This document shows positions 7,855 to 16,351 of a stretch of 64,000 nt of DNA, piece after piece. The notes beneath the pieces are model-generated. The model was not told the origin of the DNA. It saw only the letters and a program-made list of their open reading frames with translations, and ran no database searches. The stretch lies in NCBI GenBank assembly GCA_022071945.1, contig JAJVIN010000009.1, positions 1 through 64,000 of the forward strand, given 5' to 3'. Source of the stretch: Thermoanaerobaculia bacterium (GTDB lineage Bacteria; Acidobacteriota; Thermoanaerobaculia; UBA5066). The translations under genes were made by a program, and so were the position numbers. Positions within the stretch are counted from its first letter, which is position 1. Every line of letters begins with the position of its first letter.

Positions 7855-10398
7855 TCAGCGAGAAGACCCTCCCGCGCCTGCCGTTGACCAGTAGATCGCA
7901 TTGAAGAGGAAGGGGTAGGTGACCGGAGTCTGCGCCCGGTGCTGCGGCCGGAATCCCAGCAGAACGATCTTCCCCTTCCCGTACGTGACCGCCACGGCGG
8001 CGGCCTTCCGCGAAAGACGCGACTCACCCCGGATCCAGCCCGACATGAGAATGTCTCGCGCATCGGCTGGATAGGAGGCCAGGACCCAGCGCTCCATCTC
8101 GGCTCCGGGCAGCGTCGTCTCGAATGCGATCGAGTGATCGACGAACAGCGGCAGTTCGGACGGCTGGCCGTACGTCACCGGATGGCCCGGGGTCACTCGC
8201 GCCCGCAAGAGACTTCCCGGTACCTGGAACTCGGTCGCGCTCACCTTCGCCAGCGCATTACGGACCGGCAGATTGAACTCCTCCAGGACGTACTCGGTCG
8301 AGGCCCCCATCGCCACGAGGGTCCCGCCTCCCTCGACGAACTCGACGAGGGCCTTCGCACCCTCTTTCTCGAGCCCGCCCGAGTACTCCGGCGGGAACTC
8401 CAGGCCATACCTCATCTCCCCTTCCTCCCGCTTCGGCTTGCCCTGGGAGATGACGTCCTTTCCGATATCGGCCAGGACCAGCGCATCGAGCGAGGCGCCC
8501 AGCTTGCCGGCCCTGATCGTCTTGTTGTCCAGCACCTTCGGCCCGAATCCGTACTCGTCGAGGACGAATCGCGTCCAGCCTTCGTCCATGGAAGCCATCC
8601 AGGGCTTGTAGAGACCGACCCGGGGCGCGGAGACCTTCTCGGCCCCCTCGGGAAGGCCCTTCAGGGCTCGCCAGGTCTGCCCCGCCTGGAGCTGTGCCGC
8701 CGCCGCCTTCGCCGCGACCGAATCCAGGAAGTAGGTACCCGCCGGCCATCTCTCTCCCTCGAACCCTGTCTCGCCCCGCGCGATGCGCACGCGACCGGCA
8801 CTCCGGAGGGCCGCGTTGACCAGTCTGGCGTTCTCCGCTCCGCCAGGAAGAAGGGCAACCGCCGCTCCCTCCGAGGACGGCCGGGCGGCGGGCAACTGAT
8901 ACGTCGAAAGGCCGGACGGCAAGGTCGTCCGCTCGACCTTCACTCCCGTCATCATCGGCAGGGTCCAGGCCGAAACGTCGTAAGGCCGGACGGCCTCTGT
9001 CCCCGCGACGAGCTTCACCTCGGGGAACCGCTGCGCCTCGAACATCTCGGCCACGAAACGGCCGTAGGGCTGGGCCAGCGGGATGAAGACATCTCCGTTC
9101 GGCGCGGCCTTCACCTCGACTCCGTGCTCCAGCATCAGGCTGGCCAGCTTGTGTGCCGCCACCGGATCCCGCTGGAGGGCCGGAATCCGGTAGCTCTCCG
9201 TCTCCGCGAAGGTCTTGGTCGAAGCCCTGGCACGCGAGAGGGCGTTTCCGAGAAAGTCAGCCCGGTGGTTCGAGGCGGTCTCGAGCAGCGCGTCGGAGAC
9301 GATCCTCTCGTAGTCCATGATGTCGCGCAGCCGCCACTCGCCTCCCGGCCAGGGGTTGGGAAAGTTCGTCTGCGGGCCATATTCCACGAGACCCTTCCCT
9401 CGCCCCGCCAGTTCCCCCGGCTCCACGCGCACGGGTGTCGCCAGCCGGCACGAGGCGACCTCGGTGAGGAGTCCCGTGATGTTCTTCCACCAGGCCGTGT
9501 TCTTCGTCCCGCCCGGCCAGTAGGCGTCGAACGTGAATCCGTAGATGACGCCCGACTTCTCGCGTTGCTCCAGTCGAAGCGCCATCGTCGCTCCGATCAG
9601 GTTCGCCTCCCGCCAGACCAGGGGGTGGATGTCCCTGTCCACCGGCTCTGCGTACGGCGGGACGAAGATCCGAGGTCCGGCCCAGCCCATCTGGTGCTCG
9701 TCGAGCCAGACCTGCGGGAACCACTCCCGGTAGACGGCCCTGGAGAGCGCCCGGGTCTCCTTCTGGGTCAGCATGAACCAGTCGCGGTTGTTGTCGTGGC
9801 CGACGTAGTGGTGGTAGAGCCAGGGCATGCGGCTCCCCTCGTACCGGGTGCCGAGATTCTTCCGGTACCACTTCGTCTCCATCATCAGTCCGTCGGGGTT
9901 GAGCGACGGAAGCAGGAGCAGAACGACGTTTTCGAGGCGTCTTTTCGTCTCCTCGTCTTCCGCCGTGGCGAGGGCATGGGCCCATTCCATGGCCATCTGG
10001 GAGGCGCCGATCTCGCTCGCGTGAATGCTGCACGTCACCAGGATGATCGCCTTCCCTTCGCGGACCAGCGCCTCCGCCTCTGGCTGCGTCAGCCCTCGCG
10101 GGTCGGCCAGACGTCTCGCGATCTCCTTGATCCGCGGGAGGTTCTTCATGTTGGTCTCGGACGAGATGACCGCCATGATCATCTCCTCGCCCAGCGTGGT
10201 CGGGCCCAAGACCTGGAGTTCGACCCTCGGCGAGGCCGCATCGAGCGCCTTGAAATAGCGGCTGATCTGCCGGTAGTCGGCGAGGGTCCGGTCCGTGCCG
10301 GGAGTAAAACCGAGGAACTCCGCCGGGGACGGAGGCGCCGCGATCGCGGCACCCATCGAGCAGACGAACGCGAGGACCAGTGCCAGGAGAAAGCGCAA
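7855..10398 (-). CDS. M14-family zinc carboxypeptidase, exported
   Basis: 847 aa. I place the start at the TTG at 10398, which has GGGGAGG about 9 nt upstream and leads straight into the signal peptide RFLLALVLAFVCSMGAAIAA. A longer open frame upstream runs through repeat DNA and is not believed. Zinc-site motifs of M14 are visible: CSIHASEIGA (H and E near residues 126-129), NPDG, HHYVGHDNNRDWF and WLDEHQMGW (third ligand near residue 235). The peptidase domain occupies roughly residues 25-380. The C-terminal half (to KGKIVLLGFRPQHRAQ) resembles the glutamine-amidotransferase-like extension seen in large secreted M14 peptidases. It probably degrades peptides in the periplasm or outside the cell. 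Confidence 0.85.
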   Translation of the reverse strand: MRFLLALVLAFVCSMGAAIAAPPSPAEFLGFTPGTDRTLADYRQISRYFKALDAASPRVELQVLGPTTLGEEMIMAVISSETNMKNLPRIKEIARRLADPRGLTQPEAEALVREGKAIILVTCSIHASEIGASQMAMEWAHALATAEDEETKRRLENVVLLLLPSLNPDGLMMETKWYRKNLGTRYEGSRMPWLYHHYVGHDNNRDWFMLTQKETRALSRAVYREWFPQVWLDEHQMGWAGPRIFVPPYAEPVDRDIHPLVWREANLIGATMALRLEQREKSGVIYGFTFDAYWPGGTKNTAWWKNITGLLTEVASCRLATPVRVEPGELAGRGKGLVEYGPQTNFPNPWPGGEWRLRDIMDYERIVSDALLETASNHRADFLGNALSRARASTKTFAETESYRIPALQRDPVAAHKLASLMLEHGVEVKAAPNGDVFIPLAQPYGRFVAEMFEAQRFPEVKLVAGTEAVRPYDVSAWTLPMMTGVKVERTTLPSGLSTYQLPAARPSSEGAAVALLPGGAENARLVNAALRSAGRVRIARGETGFEGERWPAGTYFLDSVAAKAAAAQLQAGQTWRALKGLPEGAEKVSAPRVGLYKPWMASMDEGWTRFVLDEYGFGPKVLDNKTIRAGKLGASLDALVLADIGKDVISQGKPKREEGEMRYGLEFPPEYSGGLEKEGAKALVEFVEGGGTLVAMGASTEYVLEEFNLPVRNALAKVSATEFQVPGSLLRARVTPGHPVTYGQPSELPLFVDHSIAFETTLPGAEMERWVLASYPADARDILMSGWIRGESRLSRKAAAVAVTYGKGKIVLLGFRPQHRAQTPVTYPFLFNAIYWSTAGAGGSSR

Positions 10399-10603
10399 GA
10401 GAGAAGACCTCCCCGACGCGAAGTCTAAGGCGGGTTCACCCTGGACTCGAAAGGACGCCGAGCCGGCCGGGCGGAGCTTCCCGGTCCTTGAGGAATCTCT
10501 GCCTTCGGCTGAGCGCCGCCGGATGTTCCGGCCGGAGACGGGACGATGCTCCCGCGGCGGTCCGCTCGCCCAACGAGATCGAGCCGAGCCGGTCCTGGAC
10601 CTT

Positions 10604-10722
10604 CGCGGCGATCGAATCGGCAACGAACTACGAGGGCTTTGTCCGCATTGGCCCCCGTCGCGGGTTCCCTCTCTTGCTCGTGGTCGGAGACGGGACAGGG
10701 ATTCGAGATCGTCCTGCCGTAG
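10604..10722 (+). repeat. 118-bp dispersed repeat, copy B
   Basis: This is the partner of 5501-5618. It starts in the same frame (AIESATNYEGFVRIGPRRGF) but has one extra base near 10684, after which copy A's ending (ETGxGFEIVLP, TAG) is found in the shifted frame. Substitutions fall largely at third codon positions before the indel, which hints at past coding selection. Confidence 0.65.
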
Positions 10723-10789
10723 CGCATCCGGTGGCCCGGGGGGAAAAGACCGCCCCTTCCTCCTCCGGGCAGTCGAGGCAGAACATCAC

Positions 10790-10806
10790 TATAATCCTAA
10801 TATTAT
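10790..10806 (+). promoter_or_regulatory. Candidate promoter/operator of the Rrf2 gene
   Basis: An exact TATAAT (10790-10795) overlaps the inverted repeat ATAAT-N6-ATTAT (10791-10806), about 110 bp upstream of the Rrf2 start. No good -35 is present, as is common for promoters needing an activator. Rrf2 proteins often autoregulate through AT-rich dyads, so this is a reasonable operator candidate; the assignment is inference. Confidence 0.4.
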
Positions 10807-10914
10807 TGCGAGAATCAACTTTTCCGGCCCGGGGGGGCGTGGAAGCCGGCCGCGTTCCCCGAGGCAGTCCGGGAGCCGGTCCCGCTAGCGCGGGCTCAGG
10901 GTGTGGGAGGACCA

Positions 10915-11472
10915 GTGCTCGGTATCAGACGCGAGACGGACTACGCGGTGCGGATTCTGATTCACCTCGCCGCCATCGACGAGAAATCCCTGGTGCAGGT
11001 CCGGACGATGGCGGAACAGAGGTTCCTGCCGCTTTCGTTTGTCCGCCGGATCGTGGCCCGTCTGAGCGCCGCGGGCCTCCTGTCGACGATGCGGGGCATG
11101 GGAGGAGGCATTCAGCTTGCGCGGCCGGCGAGCCAGATTTCCATGCTCGATGTCGTCCGGGCGATGGGAGACGGCGTCGAGCTGAACCAGTGTCTCGACG
11201 GGGACCACCACTGCCCGTTTTCCGGCAGCTGCCCGGCCCAGACCGTCTGGCAGGAAACGACGGCCCTTGTCGAAGCCCACCTCGCCTCGGTCCGTTTCGA
11301 TGTGCTGGCCGGACACACCGGCCACGGTGACGCCCACCGCAGATTGGCCAAGCCAGGGCCGACTGACAAGGTGAAGAAGTCTTCAGGGACGAAGCGGCCG
11401 AAAAAAAAGCCCCCCCTGGCGGGACGTCCAGGGGAGCGGTCACCCGTCGCCAGCCGGCCCGGCCAGCGGTAG
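10915..11472 (+). CDS. Rrf2-family transcriptional regulator with cluster-type cysteines
   Basis: 185 aa from the GTG at 10915, which gives the typical N-terminus MLGIRRETDYAVRILIHLA; GGGAGG lies 4 nt upstream. An alternative GTG lies at 10903. Residues 1-75 form the winged helix (TMAEQRFLPLSFVRRIVARL, then GGIQLARP). Three cysteines at about 93, 100 and 106 (CLDGDHHCPFSGSC) lie where IscR and NsrR bind an Fe-S cluster, so it is likely to sense iron-sulfur status, nitric oxide or redox. After residue 145 the tail is rich in Lys, Pro and Arg, and its coding DNA overlaps a terminator for the opposite strand. The target genes are not evident. The convergent neighbour is a small Cys-rich protein. 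Confidence 0.85.
   Translation: MLGIRRETDYAVRILIHLAAIDEKSLVQVRTMAEQRFLPLSFVRRIVARLSAAGLLSTMRGMGGGIQLARPASQISMLDVVRAMGDGVELNQCLDGDHHCPFSGSCPAQTVWQETTALVEAHLASVRFDVLAGHTGHGDAHRRLAKPGPTDKVKKSSGTKRPKKKPPLAGRPGERSPVASRPGQR
11401..11434 (-). terminator. Rho-independent terminator of the small Cys-rich gene
   Basis: Read on the minus strand: stem CCCCTGG (11434-11428), 8-nt loop, stem CCAGGGG (11419-11413), a short GC spacer and eight T (11408-11401). It lies inside the 3' coding end of the convergent Rrf2 gene. Confidence 0.8.
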
Positions 11473-11533
11473 GCCGGCGGTAGGCCGGCGGTAGGCCGGC
11501 GGTAGGCCGGCGGTAGGCCGGCGGTAGGCCGGC
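11468..11533. repeat. Tandem repeat, 11-bp unit, six copies
   Basis: GGTAGGCCGGC is repeated six times without change, followed by degenerate copies to about 11565. It starts at the Rrf2 stop codon and lies between the two convergent genes. Confidence 0.9.
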
Positions 11534-11590
11534 GGCCAACGGTAGCCGGCGGCCAGCACGAGCCGGCGGGGCAGAGGGAGAAAAACCCCG

Positions 11591-11788
11591 TCAGCTCGCC
11601 GCCGCCATCTCCAGTTCGAGAACCCGGGCGGCCAGCGTGATCGCCGTTCTCGTCTCGCAGTAGTTTCCGAGCTGGCTCAGCATCTCGCATTCCTCGCTGC
11701 CGCAGACCGGGCAGCTCTGGCAGCTCAGCTCTTCCGATTTCCTCGCACAGGTTTCGCACCTCTGGTCGTGGACCTTCATGTCGTTCAT
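11591..11788 (-). CDS. Small Cys-rich protein (possible metal or Fe-S binder)
   Basis: 65 aa starting at the ATG at 11788, with GAGGAGG 5 nt upstream; longer frames to 11821 lack a good ribosome site. The sequence begins MNDMKVHDQRCETCARKSEE and has cysteines arranged CxxC, CxxCxxC, then single cysteines in SEECEML and GNYCET. The spacing suggests a zinc ribbon or small Fe-S protein, but I recognise no family. The C-terminal half (TAITLAARVLELEMAAAS) is helical. It has its own promoter-like sequence upstream and a strong terminator downstream, so it is expressed as a single gene. It converges on an Rrf2 regulator that itself carries cluster-type cysteines. Confidence 0.7.
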   Translation of the reverse strand: MNDMKVHDQRCETCARKSEELSCQSCPVCGSEECEMLSQLGNYCETRTAITLAARVLELEMAAAS

Positions 11789-11891
11789 GTCAGCCTCCTC
11801 GCGCGTGGGATCTCGGTCCACCGGGTCCTCCCACGTTCACGGCTCGTGCTCGCCGGCCATTCCTGGTCACGTGGCACCGCCGCCACCCGTA

Positions 11892-11920
11892 ATTATGCGT
11901 CGCGTTAATTCTCCGCGCAA
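11892..11920 (-). promoter_or_regulatory. Promoter of the small Cys-rich gene
   Basis: Minus strand: TTGCGC (11920-11915), 17-bp spacer, CATAAT (11897-11892), about 105 bp upstream of the ATG. The surrounding sequence is unusually AT-rich. Confidence 0.5.
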
Positions 11921-11962
11921 GGGTGGGAGTGTAAATTCCTCGCGTTACCCTTCAGAAACGTT

Positions 11963-12000
11963 CAGGGCCCGGCCAGGCGTCTTCGCCTGGCCGGGCCCTG
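11963..12000 (-). terminator. Strong hairpin terminator after the BNR/PKD protein gene
   Basis: A perfect 17-bp inverted repeat, CAGGGCCCGGCCAGGCG with a 4-nt loop, starts 22 bp past the stop codon at 12022. The following sequence has only a weak T-run (CGTTTCT), so it may act as a 3' stabilising hairpin as well as a terminator. Confidence 0.7.
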
Positions 12001-12021
12001 AAATCACTGAAAGAGAATGCC

Positions 12022-15000
12022 TTATGGGATTGTCATCGGAACGAAGCTGCCGTCGTTGTTCAGCTGGTCGTTGAGGACCCCATACGCCGAGAACTGGTCG
12101 TTACCGGCCACTTTTCGTATGCGGGCGAAGCCGTGGGTGACGCCAAAGGGCTTCAGAACCTCACCGAACTGCTTCCACTGACCCGGCTTGAGCGTGCAGG
12201 GCTTGCAGTTCACTTCCTGACCCAGGAGGGCTCCATCGGGTCCGAAATACGAGATTTCTACCTGGATGTCCTCCTCGTCGACTCCCGTCGCGTTGACGAT
12301 GGCGAGGTTCGACCGGGTTCCATCGGTCTGGCCCTTTTCCCCCGACTGCTGGAGACCCAGGACCCAGGCCTCGGAGTCCGCCAGCTCACCGACGGGAGAG
12401 TAGCCGTACGCCAGCCCGAAGCTCCCCTTGTTGTCGGCGACGCCGCTGAAGTCAGTCGTTCGGACCCCCGCGTAGGCGGACGTGACGGGGATCTCGAGTC
12501 CGCCCTCGTCGGTTCCCTCCGGGTCGGCCCACTGCTCGAAGTCGATGAAGAGGCTTCCGATCGGGTTCTGCGGCAGAGAGATCCCGACGCTTCGGAAGTC
12601 CTCCATGATGTTTTCGACGACGAGCTGTTCACCGGCCGAAAGGTCGTAGGCGAGGTACTCGGGATCGTCCGGCTTGCTGTCCAGGACCAGCGTCAGGTAG
12701 GCCGTCATCTTGTTCCTGTCGCGATTCGTGAGGGTGACTTCGCTCTTGTACGGGCCTGCCTCGAGCACCACCGGGACGAAGGCCTGCGACGTCGCCTTCG
12801 GCACGTCCGTGACGACCATGGGAACGAAGGACCCGTCGCCGTTGGCATTGTCGTTGAGCACTCCGTAGCAGACGAACTGCCCCGTCCCCGAGACCTTCTT
12901 GATCACGGCGTACCCGGTCGCGATCGACCGGCTCGCGAGCGGCCGTATGCTCTGCTTCCACTCGAAGGGCGTGAAGGACGTGAGCGTCCCGTCCTTGGTG
13001 GGGTCCGCCTTCCGCGTCGTACCGTCGTGGTAGGTCACTTCCAGGGTGATTGGGTCACTCGATCCGCCGGCGTGAACGCACGCCAGGTTCGACCGGGTGG
13101 AGGCGTTCTGCTGTAACCCGTAGACGATCGCTTCGTTGTTCGCGCCGCGCGTCAGCGGCGTCGCCGCGTACGCCAGGCCGAAATTCCCCTTCACGCCCCT
13201 GGCCGCCAGATCGGTATTCGGGGGTGTCGTGACCCGGAGTTGCGCGCCGAACCCGGAGATCTCGTCCGTCCCCGTCACTGCCGCCCGGACGGAGGCCAGG
13301 ATCTGATCGTCGGCCGGGATCGTCATCCCGATTGACTTGAAGAACGCGAAGGCATCCGGCTTGATTTGCTGTCCCGGCGTCAGCGTGTAGCTCGCCGAGG
13401 ACTCGAAGTCCGTTCCCGCGGCCTTCCCCTTCGCGGTGAAGACGATGGCGAGGCTGGCGGACGTCCGGTTCGTCAGGGTCAGCTCGCTCGAATAACTCGT
13501 CCCTCCGTCGCCCCCGGAGGTCAGGACGATCGGGAGAAGGTAGGTGAGCACATCGCCGGTTCCGGTGTTCGGCTTTGCGACGGTCACGGTCTGGATGGTT
13601 TCGAAGGAGCCCTGCGAGGTGGTGATCTTCAGGGTGACCTCGTGGGGTCCCGTGGAGGCGAAGACATGACTCGGATCCGGGACGGTCGAGCTTCCGGTCT
13701 TTCCGAATGTCCACGCCCAGGCCGAAGGGGCGCCTGTCGACTGGTCCTTGAATTCGACCGACTCTCCTGGACGAGGAGTGGCCGGCGTGAAGGAGAACTT
13801 GGCTATGGGTGTCGCGAGTGTGGAAGCGTCGGGTCCGGACGGAACCTGCAGTCCTCCGGGCGTGGCCCCAACCTCCCAGACCCCTCGTCCGAACGTGCCG
13901 ACTCGGACTCGCGAGCCATCGGGCAGGAGGGCAATCGTCATGACGGGAACGTTGGGCAGACCCTGTCCGTGCCGCCGCCAGGTCTGTCCCTTGTCGCCCG
14001 AGCGGTACAGACCCATGAAGCTGCCGGCCCAGAGGACGTTGTTGTCCTTCAAGTCGATCTCGAAGGCGTTCAGCGGCAAATCGGGCAGGCCATCCGCCTC
14101 TCCGGTCTTCGAGATGGCCGTCCAGGTGGCGCCCGAATCGGTCGAGAGCCACACACGCTGCTTTTCGGCGCGCGGGTCACGAGTCGCCACGTAGATCCTC
14201 TTGGCGTCCTGAGGATCGAGCCGGATCTTGGCGGAGTAAGCCGCCGGAACCTTCGAGACGCGCTCCCAGTTCAGGCCGCCATCCGTCGAAACGTGTACGT
14301 TGTTCTGGCCATCGAGGGCGGCGAAGGTGCTCCCGTTCGGGGAAACCGCGAGATCCGCGATGTCCGCGGTGAGCGGGAAATTCTGGGCGAGCTCACTCCA
14401 GGTGTCGCCGTTGTCGGTCGTGACCCAGACTTTTCGTTTCGAGAACGTGTAGAGCCGGAAGGGGTTGGTCGTCCAGGCGAACCAGGTGCCGAACGTCGCC
14501 TGCTTGCCGCGTGCGTCCGTGAGCCCGTTGGTCGCCCGGAGAAAGGTCTGGCCCGCATCCGTCGACCTCATCACGTTCTGGTTTTGCGTCGAAGCGAAGA
14601 CGACGTTGGCGTCGGTCGGATGAAAGAAGCAGGCGAACCCGTCTCCCGTCGACGTCTCGCGCCATTCTTTTTCCTGGACTCGGAAGCTGTTCCCGTTGTC
14701 CTGCGCCCCCATCGCGATCCGGTCGGGATTGTTGACGTCGTGACAGATTCCGGAGGCGAGGAACGTCTGCATCGACCTGTTGAGCGACTTGAAGGTCCGA
14801 CCCTGGTCGGAGGAGGCGAAGACTCCGCCATCGGTCCCGAAGAGAATCGTGCCATCCGGGAGCTGGGCGAAGACGTGGAAATCGGCGTGCACGTAGGAAC
14901 GGCCTGGATCGGTTCCCCTCCAGTCCGTGATCCAGGCCCACGTCGCCCCCCCGTCCGTCGAGGCATAGCCATCCGTGCCGCCTGCCCACACGATATCGGG

Positions 15001-16236
15001 ATTGGACCGATCGACTCCGACGACATTGCAGAAGTCCCCCTGGTTCTTGAGGATGTCTGTCTGCTCATTCTCTGGACTGGTCGGATTCGTCGGCTTCTTG
15101 CTCGCGAGATTCAGCGCGGACCAGGTGTCTCCGCCGTCGTCGGAGCGGGCCATGTCCAGCTGGGCGCCGTAGCCGTTGACAAGGGCGTAGACCCGATTCG
15201 GATTGCTCGGGGCGACGGCCACGGTGATCCGTCCCCGGGTCTCCGAATCGCCCGGCAAGCCCGCGCTCTTCTGGACCCAGGTCTGTCCGCCGTCCGTCGA
15301 CTTCCAGACGAGTCCCGCGATGTTTGCGCCCCAGGTCGACGCGTAGACAGTGCTGGAGTCCCCGGCGGGCCTCGAGAGCTTCGTGGCCCACGGAGCCTCT
15401 TCGGAGCGCAGGACTGCCGTGAAGGTCTTTCCGCCGTCCGTCGAGCGCTGGACGCCACGATCGCCGGCGACGAGCACGATGTCCGGGTTCTGCGGATCGA
15501 CGAGGATGTCCCAGAAGTAGTCCGCGGGCCGGTTGTCCCGGCCGAGCGGAGTCCAGGTCGTCCCCCCATCCGTGGAGACGATCATCCCGAAACCGATACG
15601 CAGCGGGTAGCCCCCCACGCTCCGCGCGGCACCCAGGCGGAACGACGAGGCATCGGCGCAGCCCGTCCCGGCATAGACCCTCTTGGAATCGGAGGGGGCA
15701 ATCGCGACGGCTCCGAACTGAAGCGCGGGAATGTCAGAGGTCACGAGATCCCATTTCGCCCCGCCGTCGGTCGTCCGCCAGACGCCCCCCCCCGCGGAGG
15801 CCACGAACAGGATCTTCGGGTCCACCGGATCGACGGCGATCGAGGCGACGAGGCCGCTATCGTCCAGGGGCACCGACGGGAGACGATGCGTCCGAACGGT
15901 TGGCCCCAGGAAGTTCCACAGCGGCTCCGTGTTCAGGGGCGAGGGGAGGCCTTTCTTCAGCGCCTCCCGCACGAGGGCCCCCTCCCGCTGACGCTCGCGG
16001 ACACGAGTCGTGGCAGCCCTCTCCACGAGCCCCGGGAGATTCTCGTCACCGTACTCGCGCGACAGCCGGTCTTCGTACCGCCTCTGCTTCTCCTCTCGCT
16101 GGCGCTCCTCGCTCGCCTTGACCGCCTCCGTGTCGCTCTCCTGTGCTCTCAGTGCTGACCCGAAAGGGCACAACGCTGCGATCACCGCCGCAAGCAGCAA
16201 GAATCGTCCCGTGCGTGGCCTCATCTGAAACTTCAT
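12022..16236 (-). CDS. Large secreted BNR/sortilin-like propeller protein with PKD domain and duplicated C-terminal module
   Basis: 1404 aa starting at the ATG at 16236, with GAGGAG 5 nt upstream. Residues 1-31 are a signal peptide, and a charged coiled segment follows (about 35-80). Residues about 115-800 are a BNR-type beta-propeller with many Asp-box-like STDGGxTW repeats (STDGGTTWTPLG, STDGGKTFTAVL, SGDKGQTWRRHG), as in VPS10/sortilin-like and sialidase-like proteins. A PKD domain lies at about 810-890 (KFSFTPATPRPGESVEF, WAWTFGKTGS). The C-terminus carries two copies of a module of about 245 residues (about 895-1143 and 1147-1404). Each copy has the landmarks SELTLTNR, YGLQQNxxTRSNLA and YGVLNDNxNGDGSFVPM. 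It is likely an extracellular protein. No catalytic residues were identified. It is transcribed alone. Confidence 0.85.
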   Translation of the reverse strand: MKFQMRPRTGRFLLLAAVIAALCPFGSALRAQESDTEAVKASEERQREEKQRRYEDRLSREYGDENLPGLVERAATTRVRERQREGALVREALKKGLPSPLNTEPLWNFLGPTVRTHRLPSVPLDDSGLVASIAVDPVDPKILFVASAGGGVWRTTDGGAKWDLVTSDIPALQFGAVAIAPSDSKRVYAGTGCADASSFRLGAARSVGGYPLRIGFGMIVSTDGGTTWTPLGRDNRPADYFWDILVDPQNPDIVLVAGDRGVQRSTDGGKTFTAVLRSEEAPWATKLSRPAGDSSTVYASTWGANIAGLVWKSTDGGQTWVQKSAGLPGDSETRGRITVAVAPSNPNRVYALVNGYGAQLDMARSDDGGDTWSALNLASKKPTNPTSPENEQTDILKNQGDFCNVVGVDRSNPDIVWAGGTDGYASTDGGATWAWITDWRGTDPGRSYVHADFHVFAQLPDGTILFGTDGGVFASSDQGRTFKSLNRSMQTFLASGICHDVNNPDRIAMGAQDNGNSFRVQEKEWRETSTGDGFACFFHPTDANVVFASTQNQNVMRSTDAGQTFLRATNGLTDARGKQATFGTWFAWTTNPFRLYTFSKRKVWVTTDNGDTWSELAQNFPLTADIADLAVSPNGSTFAALDGQNNVHVSTDGGLNWERVSKVPAAYSAKIRLDPQDAKRIYVATRDPRAEKQRVWLSTDSGATWTAISKTGEADGLPDLPLNAFEIDLKDNNVLWAGSFMGLYRSGDKGQTWRRHGQGLPNVPVMTIALLPDGSRVRVGTFGRGVWEVGATPGGLQVPSGPDASTLATPIAKFSFTPATPRPGESVEFKDQSTGAPSAWAWTFGKTGSSTVPDPSHVFASTGPHEVTLKITTSQGSFETIQTVTVAKPNTGTGDVLTYLLPIVLTSGGDGGTSYSSELTLTNRTSASLAIVFTAKGKAAGTDFESSASYTLTPGQQIKPDAFAFFKSIGMTIPADDQILASVRAAVTGTDEISGFGAQLRVTTPPNTDLAARGVKGNFGLAYAATPLTRGANNEAIVYGLQQNASTRSNLACVHAGGSSDPITLEVTYHDGTTRKADPTKDGTLTSFTPFEWKQSIRPLASRSIATGYAVIKKVSGTGQFVCYGVLNDNANGDGSFVPMVVTDVPKATSQAFVPVVLEAGPYKSEVTLTNRDRNKMTAYLTLVLDSKPDDPEYLAYDLSAGEQLVVENIMEDFRSVGISLPQNPIGSLFIDFEQWADPEGTDEGGLEIPVTSAYAGVRTTDFSGVADNKGSFGLAYGYSPVGELADSEAWVLGLQQSGEKGQTDGTRSNLAIVNATGVDEEDIQVEISYFGPDGALLGQEVNCKPCTLKPGQWKQFGEVLKPFGVTHGFARIRKVAGNDQFSAYGVLNDQLNNDGSFVPMTIP

Positions 16237-16262
16237 TAGGTCTCCTCTGTGAAAAAACTTTT

Positions 16263-16290
16263 AGTTTATCACAGGTCTCATCAAGCGCAA
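16263..16290 (-). promoter_or_regulatory. Promoter of the BNR/PKD protein gene
   Basis: Minus strand: TTGCGC (16290-16285), 16-bp spacer, TAAACT (16268-16263), about 27 bp before the start codon. It shares its -35 sequence with the promoter at 11892-11920. Confidence 0.5.
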
Positions 16291-16351
16291 AAAAGCTGGT
16301 GCGGGGCTGGGGACCCCCCACGTGCGTTCCCGCCCCGGACGAGATCGGGCT

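Larger units (their letters stand above)
10399..10914. other. Intergenic region between divergent M14 and Rrf2 genes
   Basis: The region contains copy B of the 118-bp repeat (10604-10722) and an AT-rich island (about 10781-10820) that stands out from the GC-rich surroundings. No gene was found. Frames open here on both strands lack start signals and domains. Confidence 0.5.

Noticed and set aside
7939-10428. Plus-strand frame of 829 codons over the M14 peptidase
   Set aside because: Antisense to a gene with intact zinc-site motifs; no recognisable domain.
10399-10623. N-terminal extension of the M14 peptidase to 10623
   Set aside because: The extension is Arg/Ser/Pro-rich and precedes the signal peptide; the TTG at 10398 has a strong ribosome site.
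13366-16158. Plus-strand frame of 930 codons over the BNR protein
   Set aside because: Antisense to a clear Asp-box propeller; low-complexity Arg/Gly/Asp translation with no ribosome site.
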